The notes below the pieces were generated by a model that searched no databases, was not told the DNA's origin, and saw only the letters and a list, made by a program, of their open reading frames with translations. The position numbers and the translations under genes were made by a program. From Athripsodes cinereus (lineage: Eukaryota > Arthropoda > Insecta > Trichoptera > Leptoceridae), in the NCBI GenBank assembly GCA_947579605.1, contig OX388307.1, positions 31,535,237-31,599,236 of the forward strand: a stretch of 64,000 nucleotides of DNA, given 5' to 3'. How positions within the stretch are numbered: the first letter of the stretch is position 1; every line of letters starts with the position of its first letter. This document shows positions 12,346-24,547 of this stretch, piece by piece.

Positions 12346-13491
12346 TTACGAACTTGCCAGCAATAATTTAGGTGTGAAAACTTGTTCCAACTGATACTTT
12401 GATATAATACGTATCATAAAGTACACCTTCTTGTAGTTTTGATATGATTTTATCAGGTGAAAATTAATTAAGAACACGGAACAGGAAACGTTGTTCCGAC
12501 AGTGACTGCTTCTGAAAATAGTAGAAGCAACTCAGTACTGATAAAACATAAAATCCGGAATCAGGAACGTATTCTCGTATGTACTGACTTATCCAACTAT
12601 AATCTTGAACGATTAGTTTCTGATGAAAGTATCTACGAGTATATATTTTACTATCATAGTGTGAATTCGGATTGTTTATCTATGTATGTTTTTGTATTGA
12701 AACTAATAATGACAAAGTGAAGAATGACCTATTTCAAATTTTCCTGGGTCTGGGTGTTAGTGTTACATGTATACATATGTGTGTAGTGCATTGTATTTGT
12801 GTGTATCGTCGCGTTAGAACCCATAATACAAGGTTCATCTGAGTTTGGGACTAGCTCGATCTGTGTAAATTGTCTATATATGTTATGTTATAATAAATTT
12901 TAAGTTAAATGCCATTTAAGTCCAGAAACTAATGAGATTTTAACCTATCCACACTTAAATTGATTTTCTACACTGTCATTTACATTTTTTTTAGAATTTG
13001 ACCATTTTGGAAAATGCAGGTATACGCTTCGGTGATTTGCGGGACCTTGATTGGTTTGTTTTTTGATAACATATGACTGTTTATATTTGTTGATTTAACT
13101 GTTTGTGTCCTTAAGAAGAAATAAAAATAAAAAAAATAAAAAAGTATTTCCAAAAAAAGTGATATGTTTGTATTAGTCCACTTTCGACCCCAAACCACTC
13201 ATATTAGTTTCAGGCAAGCCAAGAATCTTGTATTCCAGTCGCCAGATACATGTTTTGAATTAACTACGTGTGTAATATCTAACTTATATTAGGTACATGT
13301 CTAGTTTTGTGAAATAAATTTCACGATGCAACATAGTGTAATTAAAAATTATTATTGAACACGTGATCTCTTGATCAAAAATGCTATCCGACCATCTTTG
13401 TTTTCACCATATGTTTTGATTTTGTATAAACGTCTTTTTAAATATATGTAATACATCTCGTTTTAAATAAATAATTTATTTTCAACTTATT
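12346..13491. other. Non-coding stretch with a shared low-identity repeat
   Basis: A stretch at about 12770-12905 (TGTGTGTAGTGCATTGTATT ... GGGACTAGCTCGATCTGTG) recurs in reverse orientation at about 15555-15640 (GATCGAGCTAGTCCTGACGC), implying an old interspersed repeat. Nothing else recognised. Confidence 0.45.
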
Positions 13492-14354
13492 TAGGGTAGA
13501 GTTCGCTATATTGTACCGCCTATTAAATCATACCACCTCAATATTTCCGAAAGTACGCAATTTTTTATAACATTTTAACTCAAATTTCATTGCATAAACA
13601 TTTCTATCATGTTTACGTATTCATTTGATTTGTTTATGTCAAAATAAATATATCATGAACAAATTATTGTTTTTTTGGCATTTCGACATAATTTTTTTAG
13701 TTGGTATCTAAGGGCATAACACATTAATGGGTAATTATATTACTTTGTAATTATTACCGTTTTAATTCGAAATTTGTATAGGTAGTTTGAAAAAGTTTTT
13801 GCAGTTCGAGCATAAGTTTTGAGTTTGGTTTGATATTTGTTGTTTTCTGATATTTGAGCGAGTTCGTTAAATCGTACCACTATGATGCTTCTTAATCGTA
13901 CCGCTACGATCTAAAGAACCTTTAGTAATAAATACTTGGTAAATTTTTAATTTATTTGGAAAATAGAAAATAATATCAGAAATTGTTATGGTTTTTAGAG
14001 TAAATAGTTCTTTCTCCATATCACGTTGTACTAGGCTAAATATATTTTTAGAAGTATTATTATTTGTTCTGTTACTGTTGTGCTATTTTTTGTTTGAAAT
14101 TTACGTAGAGGTACGATTTAAATACCAGTGGTACGATATAGTAACCCGGTCTGCTATATCCGTACCGATGACTACTTTTTTTTAAAACTATTTTTTATAA
14201 TGTTCATGTCACTTTTGACCTTCTTGAAATACATAATTAGATAGCCAACTAAATACTCTTTCATTTGGTATATTGAAATATTTACCATGGTATTTAGTTT
14301 TTACAAATAATCACTTTCCGCAAAACCGATACAATTTAGCCTAACTCTCCCCTA
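13492..14354. mobile_element. DNA-transposon-like element with imperfect ~28-bp TIRs
   Basis: The left end TAGGGTAGAGTTCGCTATAT and TTGTACCGC (from 13492) is matched by the reverse complement of the right end, which reads TAGGGGAGAGTTAGGCTAAA then TTGTATCGG. Short motifs of the type ATCGTACC/GGTACGAT recur inside (about 13873, 13895, 14110, 14133), as subterminal transposase-binding repeats often do. No transposase remnant is visible, so this is a non-autonomous, aged copy. Target duplication is unclear. Confidence 0.65.
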
Positions 14355-16015
14355 TTACTTACAACGAAATCACCCAGATAGTTATACAGTCACACAAACT
14401 GCATACTTAAATAGTCGCTGATATTTGTACTACATTAAGTCGACCAGTTAGTCATTCTGTTTATTCATTTTGATATTTTTGCAGCTTAGGTATATTAGAA
14501 TTCCCTCTCACTAGTTTAAATGGAATCTATAAATAAATAAACTTGAATTGTTAAAAGCTTTTTTGAAATACGTCATCCACATTTCTCATCATTTTACAAC
14601 CAGATAAGTCTTCATATGATCAGTCATGATCGCAGAAAAACTTAACAGTCTATTGCCGGAAAAAAATCACTTATCCATATATACAGGATATCAAAGGGTT
14701 AGGCTCAAAACGCGGGTTCAACCAGCAAATCAAACAAAACACAGATATTTCAAGTATTTACTTTAATAGATTTTTTAGTATTGATGTATAAAAATACGAG
14801 TTAACCTATTTTTTAGAAATATTTATAAAATTATTTTGAAATATCTTGTCTGTTTTAACACAATGAATTATTTTTTTTATTTATTTATTTATTTATTCAT
14901 TCTTTACTGTACATTGATTAAAAAACAATTTCATAAAAGGTATAGGTACATTCAAAATAAATACAATCAATATACAGACATTGAAAAATATGATGACATT
15001 GAAAAAAAATATTCTATTCTATTCTATTCTTCTCAAGGCCATCCACTCGTTTGCGAGTGATTTAGGAAAAAAAAAAATTAAATAAAATTTTCTAATAAAA
15101 CTGTATGATAATATGTATAAACTGGAAAGGATACATTTATAATAAAGTAAAACCTGACTCAGGTGATCTGGGAAATAATAATTGAAAAGTTGACGAAGGA
15201 AGAAGAAAATGGAAGGATGAGAACGAAGAATAAGAAGTATAGGAGGATAGGCAATGGCAACACCGAAATGAATTCCATCTCAATATTAAAAACCCAATTT
15301 GAATTTAAATTATGTTCATTAAAAGTTTATGTTTTGTCTCATTCAAATCACCATAAATAAATGTTGTATGTTTTATTATGTTTATTTGTTTGTAGGGATG
15401 TTTAATTAAAAAAAATATCGAAAGTATCTTTCGTTGCTAATATGCTCTCTATCGTTGGTTAAGTGATCCTTTCCTAAACCTAAGGTTGGTAAGAAAATCG
15501 TTTATTATGGAAAGCAAACCATCGCAATATGACATAACATGTTAAGACATAATCCACAGATCGAGCTAGTCCTGACGCACACAAAAACGCACTAAACGCA
15601 TATGTAATACACAAGTTTTATTATTAAATTGACACCATACTCTACTAACACTATTACAGCTTTCAGCCAATGCGATCCCAAATAATATGTAGAACCACTT
15701 ATCTTAAACATGAAAATTGGAGGACGTATTATTATAAATATTGTTTATGGTCTTCATCTGTGATTTGCATGTGTCAAAATTTGTCATAACATGTAGATAT
15801 ATTTTTGTTAATCCATTTAGAAATATGTTTTTGAGTTACATAGTTAATTTATTTAAATTTTGTTTTTATGATAGATATAGTTATGTATTCCGTATAATAT
15901 TCATATTTTTTAATTGTTAATAACTTTGTTCATGGCGTTTAGTATAATGTTAAATTAATGAAATAAATAAACTTTAAAATAAGATTATTAAAGATAGTCA
16001 GAATATTATTATAAT
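14355..16015. other. AT-rich non-coding stretch with simple repeats
   Basis: Contains a (TTTA)n run near 14876-14897 and an (ATTCT)n run at about 15011-15032. The 15555-15640 segment is the inverse of the 12.8 kb repeat. No gene seen. Confidence 0.5.
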
Positions 16016-16019
16016 ATTT

Positions 16020-16432
16020 CAAGGTGAATTGGTAGATGCGGTACTTTCTTGATGTTTTGTAGCGGCTTGCCTCGATACAGGCATTCGCCTAGTGAGGTTG
16101 CTGCAGGTTATGACTGCATAGTCCTGATTGACTTGCTTGTTCCGGCGCGCACGCTCATTCACATATCTCTTTTGGCTGCCTGTTATGCATGTTGGATTGG
16201 TGTCTTGTTGTTTTTTCTTTTTTTAATTTTTTGTATAACTTTTGTAATAAATGACAAACTTGTGGGCTTGTATGGGCTTATATTATAGCAAGGGGTTGGA
16301 TGATGAGTGCGGGTTGAGTAGGATAATGCATTGTCTTTGATTTGTGATTGTGTGTATTATTTCTGTCCATGTGTGTTTTCTAACGTTTTGTAATGGTGAT
16401 AAATAAATAAATAAATAAATAAATAAATATTT
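16020..16432 (+). repeat. Possible retroposon 3' end with (AAAT)n tail
   Basis: A locally GC-richer block (16045-16330, with TAGCGGCTTGCCTCGATACA and GTTCCGGCGCGCACGCTC) ends in a clean (AAAT)n run at 16401-16430, as the 3' ends of small retroposons or LINE UTRs often do. I do not recognise the family. Confidence 0.35.
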
Positions 16433-17000
16433 TTTTTCTTTAAGACGAATTTGGCTTTAATAAAAGCCCAAAATTTCTTCAAAGTAAGCAATATATTTAT
16501 ACCGCGAAAATGAAGAAAGTCATCAACAAAATCGAATCAGGAATCTTACAATTGAAAGCTTGAAACTGTATCAAAGGATACTAGCTACCTGAAATGAACA
16601 TGTAAGTATGTTAGGATTTAGAAAAACTTATGATAGTTTCACGAGAACTTTCACATGAATAACAGAGTAAATAATGCTAGTAAATTCATGTTTTTGTTAT
16701 TATTATTATGATGAATATTATTTGTTTTATTTTGTTTTGTTTCGGAAATGACATTTTGACGGTGAAACATATAATTTTATTTATTTATTTATTATCGAGT
16801 TAAAAGGAACCTGCAAAAAGATCAATTTTTTATTAGATTCTTTAAAAAACTGCCAAAGAACAACAACTATTGTTGACAAACATCTAATAGCAGTAAATAC
16901 ATTTGTAATTAAATATGAATAAAACCTAGAAACTAATTAGAATTTTCTGATTTCCATTGATTCGTCCACACTCAATCCCATGCCATTCTTTTTTTTTATA
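16433..17000. other. Non-coding stretch
   Basis: AT-rich, no recognisable feature. Confidence 0.5.
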
Positions 17001-17002
17001 AC

Positions 17003-17134
17003 CTTGTACACCTTCCACAGTAAGCTAAAAGCTTGTGTCATGAAAGGAGAGTTTGCCGGCACCTGGGATCAAACCGCGCACCCCCTGTGCACGAGGCCGA
17101 GACTCTACCTTTAGGCTACCGACGAACATTCATA
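17003..17134 (-). repeat. tRNA-derived SINE, reverse orientation
   Basis: Reverse complement of the SINE at 24892-25065. The plus strand reads AGCTAAAAGCTTGTGTCATG, GTTTGCCGGCACCTGGGATC and GAGGCCGAGACTCTACCTTT, which are the body, B-box and A-box regions in inverted order. Confidence 0.85.
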
Positions 17135-17224
17135 TTTATAAGTAATACTTTTATTAGGGCATAAGGATAAAACAATGTAAGTCTCCGTTTGTGAAAAAGG
17201 TGTCACTAAGACCGATCTAACAGT

Positions 17225-17515
17225 TTGATGATGATGATGATTCTAGATGATTTTGTTTAGACGCCGTTTAATAACAGTCCTTAGATCGTCTCAAGGGCGC
17301 CGCTGAAGAGTGCAGTTTTCAATTTGCTTTTGAAGCTGGTGACAGTCTGATTTTCTCGCAATGGCACCGATAGACAATTCAACGTAACCGGCCCAACAAC
17401 ACCAAAAACCTTCTCATAGAATTTAGACTTACCGGCTCTATTGGGCTCAGTAAGTCTATTTACAGCCAGTTCCGAAGAGCGCAGAGGTCTTCTAATGTGA
17501 TTTGAATTTCATTAA
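17225..17515 (-). pseudogene. CR1/L2-type LINE C-terminal remnant
   Basis: The minus strand shares its whole length with 40723-40946: both contain CTTCTAATG, AGTAAGTCTAT, CTCATAGAA and GCTGGTGACAGTCTGATT. In the less decayed copy the protein reads 'RGFLVFLDRLWNHLPVPLRE ... SFRSKLKTALF', the WN-LP-FK-L signature of a LINE ORF2 C-terminus. The 3' end (minus) passes into an (ATC)n tail at 17226-17238. Here the frame is broken. Confidence 0.65.
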
Positions 17516-17595
17516 AAATCATTTCTTTTTGTGAATAAGATTGTTTGAATTAGCATATTTTTGTGTTATCATGCGGTGATTTATGATTATGTTAA

Positions 17596-18602
17596 CCTTT
17601 AACTGTGGACGTGATTTAATTTTTACACTACCTTGGACGTGAGGCCTCACAGACCGCTATGTATTAATCCGTATTTTATAATAAACACTTATAATATAGC
17701 TTAAAAACTGAAGCCATATTAAATTATTGGCTCATAATAATAAAATATGGGTGTAAAATATAAACATTTATTATTGGATATATTAAAAATAATAGGTATT
17801 AGAATACTACTATTAATTAAACTACTAATAATTAAAGTACTAGAGTACTTAGGTTATTTTAGCCTATTTTTGACAAAGCCATAATTTATTCAAAAACTAT
17901 GATCTTAGATCCAATCAAAAACATATTTTTCCTTTTTTTCTAAAATTATAATATATAATATATAAAATAATATATAAAAATAATAACCAATCGCGAAAAC
18001 AAAAATTTTGACAAATAGCTAATTCACGTAATTTATTGACAAAAAGTTTAAAGTATTGCAGACAAATGGGCTGACTGCATCCAATAAAAACATATGATAT
18101 CTTTACTTTAATTTTTTTTTGGACAAATTCTGTTCATTTTCATCACCCTAGCTGTACAAATTCTGATTATTGCGTTAGAAATTCCTCAATGTCATCTTCG
18201 ATATCCGACTGATCCGAACCAAGTAATATCTCATTCAATTCTTCTTCAAAAGAAGAATCAGTCACTTGAAATATTTTTTTCTTGTAAATTACTCTTCCGA
18301 ACTTTCAAATGGTCGTTTTTTAGCTATTTTGTACAAAAAAATAAAAAAAATACAAAATTTTCCTATGAAAATATTTTGTACGATAAATATGGACAAGCGG
18401 TCTGACGGGCCGCTCCCAATTTTTCAAATAACATAACTTACGTGCCAATGAGCAAATGACGCGGCCTCCAATCAAAATGGTTATCTCACATCTAAATACG
18501 AAGCTACTGAGCTAGATAGCAGTGCAGAGAGGGTGGAAGGATCCAATCTTACAATACGAAATTGATGCGGGGCCTGTGAGACCGCACGTCCACAGTAGAA
18601 GG
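17596..18602. mobile_element. piggyBac-like non-autonomous element between TTAA sites
   Basis: Both ends are flanked by TTAA (17592-17595 and 18603-18606). The ends are inverted: CCTTTAACTGTGGACGTG on the left and, reverse-complemented, CCTTCTACTGTGGACGTG on the right. Subterminal GAGGCCTCACAGACCGC and GGGCCTGTGAGACCGC are a further inverted pair. TTAA targets and CCY termini are piggyBac hallmarks. On the minus strand near 18170-18260 a short frame rich in Glu/Asp (FEEELNEILLGSDQSDIEDD) resembles the acidic N-terminus of a piggyBac transposase but stops soon after. No DDD catalytic core is present. Confidence 0.8.
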
Positions 18603-18606
18603 TTAA

Positions 18607-18960
18607 ATATAAAGTAAGCGGCCACATTAGTATTAAACGCCTAGTTCTGCTTTAACCAGTTAAACTTAATCAGTTCAACGGATATAAAAATACCCATACA
18701 TATGTATGTAGTGAGTGAAGCATCAGTTGATTAATCACCCTAAACTAACATTATTCCCCTAACTAAAATATGTACATACATATTTTAATAATATGATTAA
18801 TTTCATAACAAATTAAATATTAAAAAACAAACAATAATTTGGGTATAACAAAACACTGTAGGTAGGTACACTATAAAATAATAACAGTATTTTGTGTCAG
18901 AAAACCGGACAGAAATTTGGACCCTCGAATTATAAAATCAAATCATAATCACAGGGACTG
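18607..18960. other. Non-coding stretch
   Basis: AT-rich, nothing recognised. Confidence 0.5.
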
Positions 18961-18964
18961 GGAA

Positions 18965-19165
18965 ACAATGTTTCTGCCCTTTTTTACTATGTAAGTTTTC
19001 GAGTGTCTTGTGAGGCAGGCAGAACGGACAGCTTAATATCTTCAGATCAGCGATGAGCCGATGATCTATCCATCGAACAATGAATGTTTCAATTTTAAAT
19101 GACATGAGAAGAATAATCTATGGTAGTAATCTCATTTGTGGGAGACGCTGTGATGGTTGGTAATA
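18965..19165 (+). repeat. Decayed (TAG)n-tailed repeat copy
   Basis: Shares GTAAGTTTTCGAGTGTCTTG, ATCAGCGATGAG, ATGAATGTTTCAATTTTAAA and TTTGTGGGAGACGCTGTGAT with the family; tail lost. Confidence 0.65.
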
Positions 19166-19329
19166 TAAATGTTATTATTAACAGAAATCTGCTGTTTTTT
19201 CAGTTTCACATCCCTCAAATATCAGATTTCATAGAAACAGCTTTAAAACTATAGGGCAGGCTTATGTTCATCAGCGGACAAGAAAAATCTGTATAATTAC
19301 ATAAGTGTAGTAGGCAACAAAATTTCAAT

Positions 19330-19445
19330 GAAAAATCTTTGACTGTCATTTTGGAATGGTCAAAGATGATACTGAACCGATTTCGTTCTCTTTGCCTACC
19401 CCACTTGCGATACGGCGTGAGGGCTTAGTGCAGATAGAAGGTGTA
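19330..19445 (+). pseudogene. RTE-like LINE 3' scrap
   Basis: Only the 3'-most phrase survives: GATTTCGTTCTCTTTGCCTA then CCCC and GATACGGCGTGAGGG, comparable to the 3' end of the 3.3 kb copy. No protein remains. Confidence 0.4.
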
Positions 19446-19611
19446 TATAAAAGATTCTAAAGTGTAAGAAATTTAAAAATTAAGTTTATTTCTACCAAAT
19501 ATTCTGATGAAAAACATACGCAAAAAATAAACCTATTGCTCATAGACACTTTTAGTACTAGCCTCTTTTATATACACTATCTACATAATAATATAAAGAG
19601 TAGGTATGTTA

Positions 19612-19638
19612 ATAAGAGTGTGTGTGCGTGTGTGTGTG

Positions 19639-19669
<31 letters not shown>

Positions 19670-19672
19670 ACA
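19612..19672 (+). repeat. (GT)n microsatellite
   Basis: Nearly uninterrupted GT dinucleotides for about 55 bp, with a few C and GA interruptions at the left. An overlapping short ORF is a by-product. Confidence 0.95.
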
Positions 19673-20630
19673 CTTTCTGTATGTGTACATTTTGCTGTGT
19701 AACTTGTTTGTACTAGTATGTTGTTAATGTTTTTCTAGGACATGTTTACATTACTTTAAAGAGGGTTACTCCAATATTCAGGCTATTATTATTATTATTA
19801 ACATAATAATCTATGTATCTACGCATGATAAAAGGGTGTATTCAGGGCAGGGAGTAAGTACTTAGCTGCCCCCCCCCCCCACCTCCCTCCTGCGGATCTC
19901 AAAAATAATATTGTAAACCTTAATTTTTTAAATAAAATATTGAAATGTTTAGTGAGCAGTCATTCAAAATTTTTGAAAATTTGTTGATGTCAAAATATGA
20001 GAAAATAGTATTGAAGCGAACATCTAGAAGTCTCTTGCTAGAAATCAGACTTAATTTACACTGGATACGTCATTTTGAAAATTATAAATCAAACTTGTAA
20101 AGGTGGTAGCAAAAAAAATGCTCTAGATTAAGGGTAGGATATTTTCTCAAACTTTTACACCAAATTGTAAATGCTGACAGCCAAAAAAGAACATTCAAGA
20201 AATTTTAGTATGCTAAATCGTAAAAGATATTTATGAAAACTTATTTTTGGTAAGTTCTGCCGCCCCTTCTTTATTGAAAAATTGGATTCGCCCTTGGTAC
20301 TCGTATGATACAAAAACCTTTTTTTTTGTAGCATTGACAGAGGCACCTAGATCATTGTCTTGAATGATTGAAATTGTCAAATATCACTATATTGAATAAA
20401 AAATGATCAAAATTCTCTTATCATTTATTATTCAAAATAATATTAATATTTTTTTTTATTACAGACAAGCCATCAATATCATGTAAGTTGATTTAATCTA
20501 ACAATATCCACTTATATCGATTTTTCATAGTACCTTCAATGTTTATTATTGGATTTGCCTTTCCCTGGAAAGCGAAGATCTGTATGGAGTAGTTGAAATA
20601 ATGACTAAAAAATATGAAACGGTTGCCATT
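19673..20630. other. Non-coding stretch
   Basis: AT-rich apart from a poly-C run at about 19868-19880. No recognisable gene. Confidence 0.5.
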
Positions 20631-20634
20631 TCTT

Positions 20635-20741
20635 GCCACTGTCCTTCCATCCGCTAGGGTTCCGTCGGCTGTCGTGGGTAGAGGTGACACAATTGGCACA
20701 GAGTCGCATTGAGTGGAAAAGACTGGTTTCTGCCCTGGGCC
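20635..20741 (+). pseudogene. Short LINE C-terminal scrap (42.4 kb family)
   Basis: GAGGTGACACAATTGGCACA and GACTGGTTTCTGCCCTGGGC match GAGGTGACGCAATTGGCACA and GGCTGGTTTCTGCCCTGTGC at 43009-43066. This is the last ~35 codons of the family's ORF2. It is interrupted directly by the fold-back element that follows. Confidence 0.7.
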
Positions 20742-20933
20742 CCTAGTCAAAACACATTAAAGCGTTACGTTTTCGTTTCGTTTTCGTTCAAACAAGACGA
20801 GGTTGCGAGAACGCATCAATTTTCGTAGCTAAAATACACAAGTAGCTACGAAAATTGACACGTTCTCGCAACGTCGTCAACGTTTGAACGAAAACAAAAC
20901 GAAAACGAAACGCTTAAATGTGTTTTGACTAGG
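20742..20933. mobile_element. Fold-back MITE, 192 bp
   Basis: CCTAGTCAAAACACATTAAA at the left is mirrored by TTAAATGTGTTTTGACTAGG at the right. The inverted symmetry continues inward through (CGTTTT)n motifs and the pair CGTAGCTAAAATACACAAGT / GCTACG in the centre, so nearly the whole unit can fold. TA sits just outside GTCAAAACAC on both sides, compatible with a Tc1/mariner-type TA target. Non-coding. Confidence 0.8.
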
Positions 20934-21100
20934 CCTACTGTGCTCAAATTTGGTGAAACATATTTTCAAATTCCAATGCCAAAATATGGCGACAGGGGGG
21001 AAGAAATTTTGTATGAACACCAAACTACGAGTAAGAAAATCCATAGTTTTCTATTTCACAGTAACAATATTAAATTATTATATTGCAGTCGCGTCAAATG

Positions 21101-21446
21101 TACACGCTGGTGGTGTAACAAGGATGGATAGGGTGAGAAATGTCCATATCCGTGGTAGTTTCAAAGTCGCTCCCATCGGTGAAAAAATAACCGAAAACCG
21201 ATTAAGATGGTACGGGCACATCTTGAGACTACCACAGGATAATATGATTAAAAAGACGATGGACGTGGAAGTAGGACCCAGAAGACCAGGCAGACCAGTG
21301 ACCACCTGGATGTCCACAATTGCCAGGGATATGAAGGAGGCAAAGTTGCGCGCGGAGGATGCAGGGGACCGCAAAACTTGGAAGATGAGGACTAGGAGAG
21401 CCGACCCCAAGTAAATGGGATAAAGGCGAGGGCGAAGAAGAAGAAG
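21101..21446 (+). pseudogene. 5'-truncated LINE insertion with (GAA)n tail and 19-bp target duplication
   Basis: An open frame (codons from 21103 to the stop at 21415-21417) encodes a LINE ORF2 C-terminus: 'ITENRLRWYGHILRLP', then 'GPRRPGRPVTTWMS', then 'AGDRKTWKMRTRRADPK'. These follow the usual RWxGH ... GRPxxTW ... DRxxW ... ADP order. The DNA ends GGCGAGGGCGAAGAAGAAGA. Identical 19-bp sequences ATTGCAGTCGCGTCAAATG flank it (21082-21100 and 21447-21465), defining a target-primed insertion of only 346 bp. A second copy of the 3' end is at 40583-40705. The RT core is absent, so the piece is dead on arrival. Confidence 0.9.
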
Positions 21447-21465
21447 ATTGCAGTCGCGTCAAATG

Positions 21466-24400
21466 CTGCCATAGAAACACATTTGTCAGCGCGTTCTCTT
21501 TCAAAACAACAAGAATTAACAAATAATGTTCACTAACCAATAACAGTATACGTAGACTTAAATAACAACAGTATTTACAAAATCACAATTAGGTACCTAT
21601 TGTGATGACCCTACCTATTTCAAACCATTCTAAGCTCCGAATTTGCAACATCCTAGCTTCTAAACTATACCTACTGTAATAATTGATTCCCAAACTAGAA
21701 GTGACAACCCTATTCAGCTAGCTAAGAATTGTATGAATTTTCGCATTGTTGCAAATATACGTACGAAATATCGCATTCCTAATTGAATTAATTAACGAAT
21801 TTTGGCCTTTCGTGGTCGTCTAGATTTATCTATTAACTATTTTCATAGATTTGGACCCAGTACGTTGTGTTTTGACGATAATTTTACCTACGTTGTGTAT
21901 TTTTAGAACGCAAAATAAGTCACCTGAAATACACATTTCAATAGTCAAAAAGAACAACAAAATCACAAAATCAATAAAACAATTTAGACATGAATTTTGA
22001 TACATATTAACTCTGAGATCAACTTTGACGTCAGATCACTTACCTTGAGATACTGTAAAATAACATAATAAAAATAGTGCACAATAAAACATAAAATATA
22101 ACTTAACAAATCATTATAAGATAAAATTCAAATAATATTATTCCATGTCATCACGAGAATGTTGTATGGTAACTAGTTGCCGACCCATGACCCTACATAA
22201 GATAACCATTTCATAGTATCTATAGTCCAATACATGTACCTATGTTCCTCAATATAACTAATAATTCGTGGCGTATAAAAGGACAGTGGCGCACCCAAAA
22301 ACATTACCTTATTACTTTTGAATATTAATTAAATTTCAACACGATTGCTTTGACATCATTTTCGGAGACCTTAACTACTGGTTGTTAATGCATGGAAAGC
22401 ATGCTGTGTCCATGCTGAAGGGGCGCCGCCTTCGCCCCTTCTCGTCTCAAAACTCGCCATGCCGTACTTTGAGCCCGTGTGCACTAATCTACACCCCGAA
22501 TATATAAAATAATATATAATATGTATACTCATTTGAACATGCAGCTATATATAATAAGAATAATTATAAATATATGTTAAGAAGCTTTGTCTAGGACCCT
22601 GGCGGGAAACGGGGCAAGACCCATATTGACCCTTGTCTCGAAAGCTGAATCGAAGAGAGGGGAGCAGGGCTTGCTAACGGTACACCTACATTTCGAAGCA
22701 GGATTAGGACTGGAATTGTTAGTATATAGTATATGTTTCTACAAAGTACATAATACGTCTCGTGCATAATTGTATAATAATAATGATAAATAAGTGGTTA
22801 CGAATAGATCGAACCCACACTATAGACACAAGGTAGCTAGTCTAGTGTCGATAGGCAGAAGGGATCCATATCCATAAGGTAATCTCGACAAGATTTAGCT
22901 ATAAAAGACTACATATTTATGGTGAGGTGAATTTAGGAATCATGTGAGTCAATTAAAATATATTAAGACAAATAAATACATAAATATTACTTATGATTAG
23001 TGTCATGCAAAATGTCAAATTTGTTCCTTCCATGATATCGCAGCAATTACAGCATGTTGAATAAGTAGAAAAATCCAGTAAGTTCGTAGAATACAAATGA
23101 CATTCGATGATAAAATATGTAATTAAATTAATAATCAAATAATATCCTGATCAACGTACAACTTCTCTCCAAACTGCATAATCTTTCGTTATGGTAAAAT
23201 AAATTAAATAAAAGTATAATATTAGGTGGGTCGGTACGTCACTGCCGTCGGTCTAGTATTAGGTTTGTGGGACGGCGCTATATAAATTCAGTCATAGGTA
23301 CATACATACATATAATAGTACTGAAAATAGGCATACATAACACATAATTCCTTTGTTTTCAAAATCTGTAAAATTAAATAAATCCTTGTGTACGACGACT
23401 ACTTTGTAGACAACAATATCCTCCTAAATATCACGACACCTAGATATAAATAAATTAATAATATTGAAAAATCTTATCTTATGACAGCCGGCAGGATCAC
23501 GGACTTTAAATGTTAAATAAAAGTAATTTATGATGATCTTCATATATTCCCAAATGTGGAAATATCACTAAAATATAATGTAATAACTACTACGAAGGTG
23601 GGTAAATAAAAACATTAAAATATGTCGAATTCAAACACAGAGATTAATATGAGTCCCACCTCTCCTAGGCTCAAAACTAAACTGCCAAGAGTAATCTCTC
23701 ATCTCCCTTCAGATCCTGAAAAATGCCCTAGCAACACACAAAAAACAACTTCCATCTCTATCTGACACACACACCAAATATACCTGTATCTGTCCCCTAC
23801 ATAGATAGTTGTGTTCAACAACCACTTGAGATTGCCTCATTCCCAAATTAATTACCTACTACAAATATTCGATCTAGGTATATAAAAATAATTTATACCG
23901 TCTTGTATATATTCATTTCATGACACTATGAATAAATCATATTTCATGAGCTGGATGTTTGGAGGGGTAATCCTGGACAAGTTTTAGTTGTTGTTGCTGC
24001 AATCTTACTACCACATTTCTTAATAGATGTCGGTAGCATGTTATCTAGATTTCTTTGTATTTATTTATTTATTTTATCAACGAACTTAAGAACATAACTG
24101 CCTTAATTTAATTTAAATCTATACGCGTCGTCGATGTGTTTTATTTTCAACCTTCAAATACAACAATCAAAATTTCTTCATTGACAATTGTAGCAATTAA
24201 TAAATTCTTAATATCTCTCCTCACCCTGCACACCTTAGAAAATTCCTAGTACGCCCATGAGGTGGTTTTCTACGTACCATACAATCATTACAACCCCAGA
24301 ATAATATAGGACCGTATGTATTTTGCAGATAAGGGCTGTTAATCAGACTAAAACCAATTATTAATATCATTTGTAATAATACAGTTCCAATATATTAATA

Positions 24401-24545
24401 TAATATTATGACTAGATAAGTACTAGTTAATTAATCGTACGATATTCAATAAATAATATGATTAATCGCTTATTTTACATATTGGTTCTGTCTACGATTA
24501 ATATTCCCCTTTGATTTATGAATATAATACTATTCGTTATAATTA
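21466..24545. other. 3-kb AT-rich stretch without recognised features
   Basis: No frame longer than about 60 codons and no repeat I can name. GC-richer patches at 22395-22500 and 22588-22690 (GAAGGGGCGCCGCCTTCGCC) could be fragments of an unrecognised retroelement UTR. Confidence 0.45.
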
Positions 24546-24547
24546 TA

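Noticed and set aside
16049..16288. Small plus-strand ORF as a secreted or membrane protein gene
   Set aside because: Hydrophobic stretch in a block that ends in an (AAAT)n tail; better explained as a retroposon 3' region.
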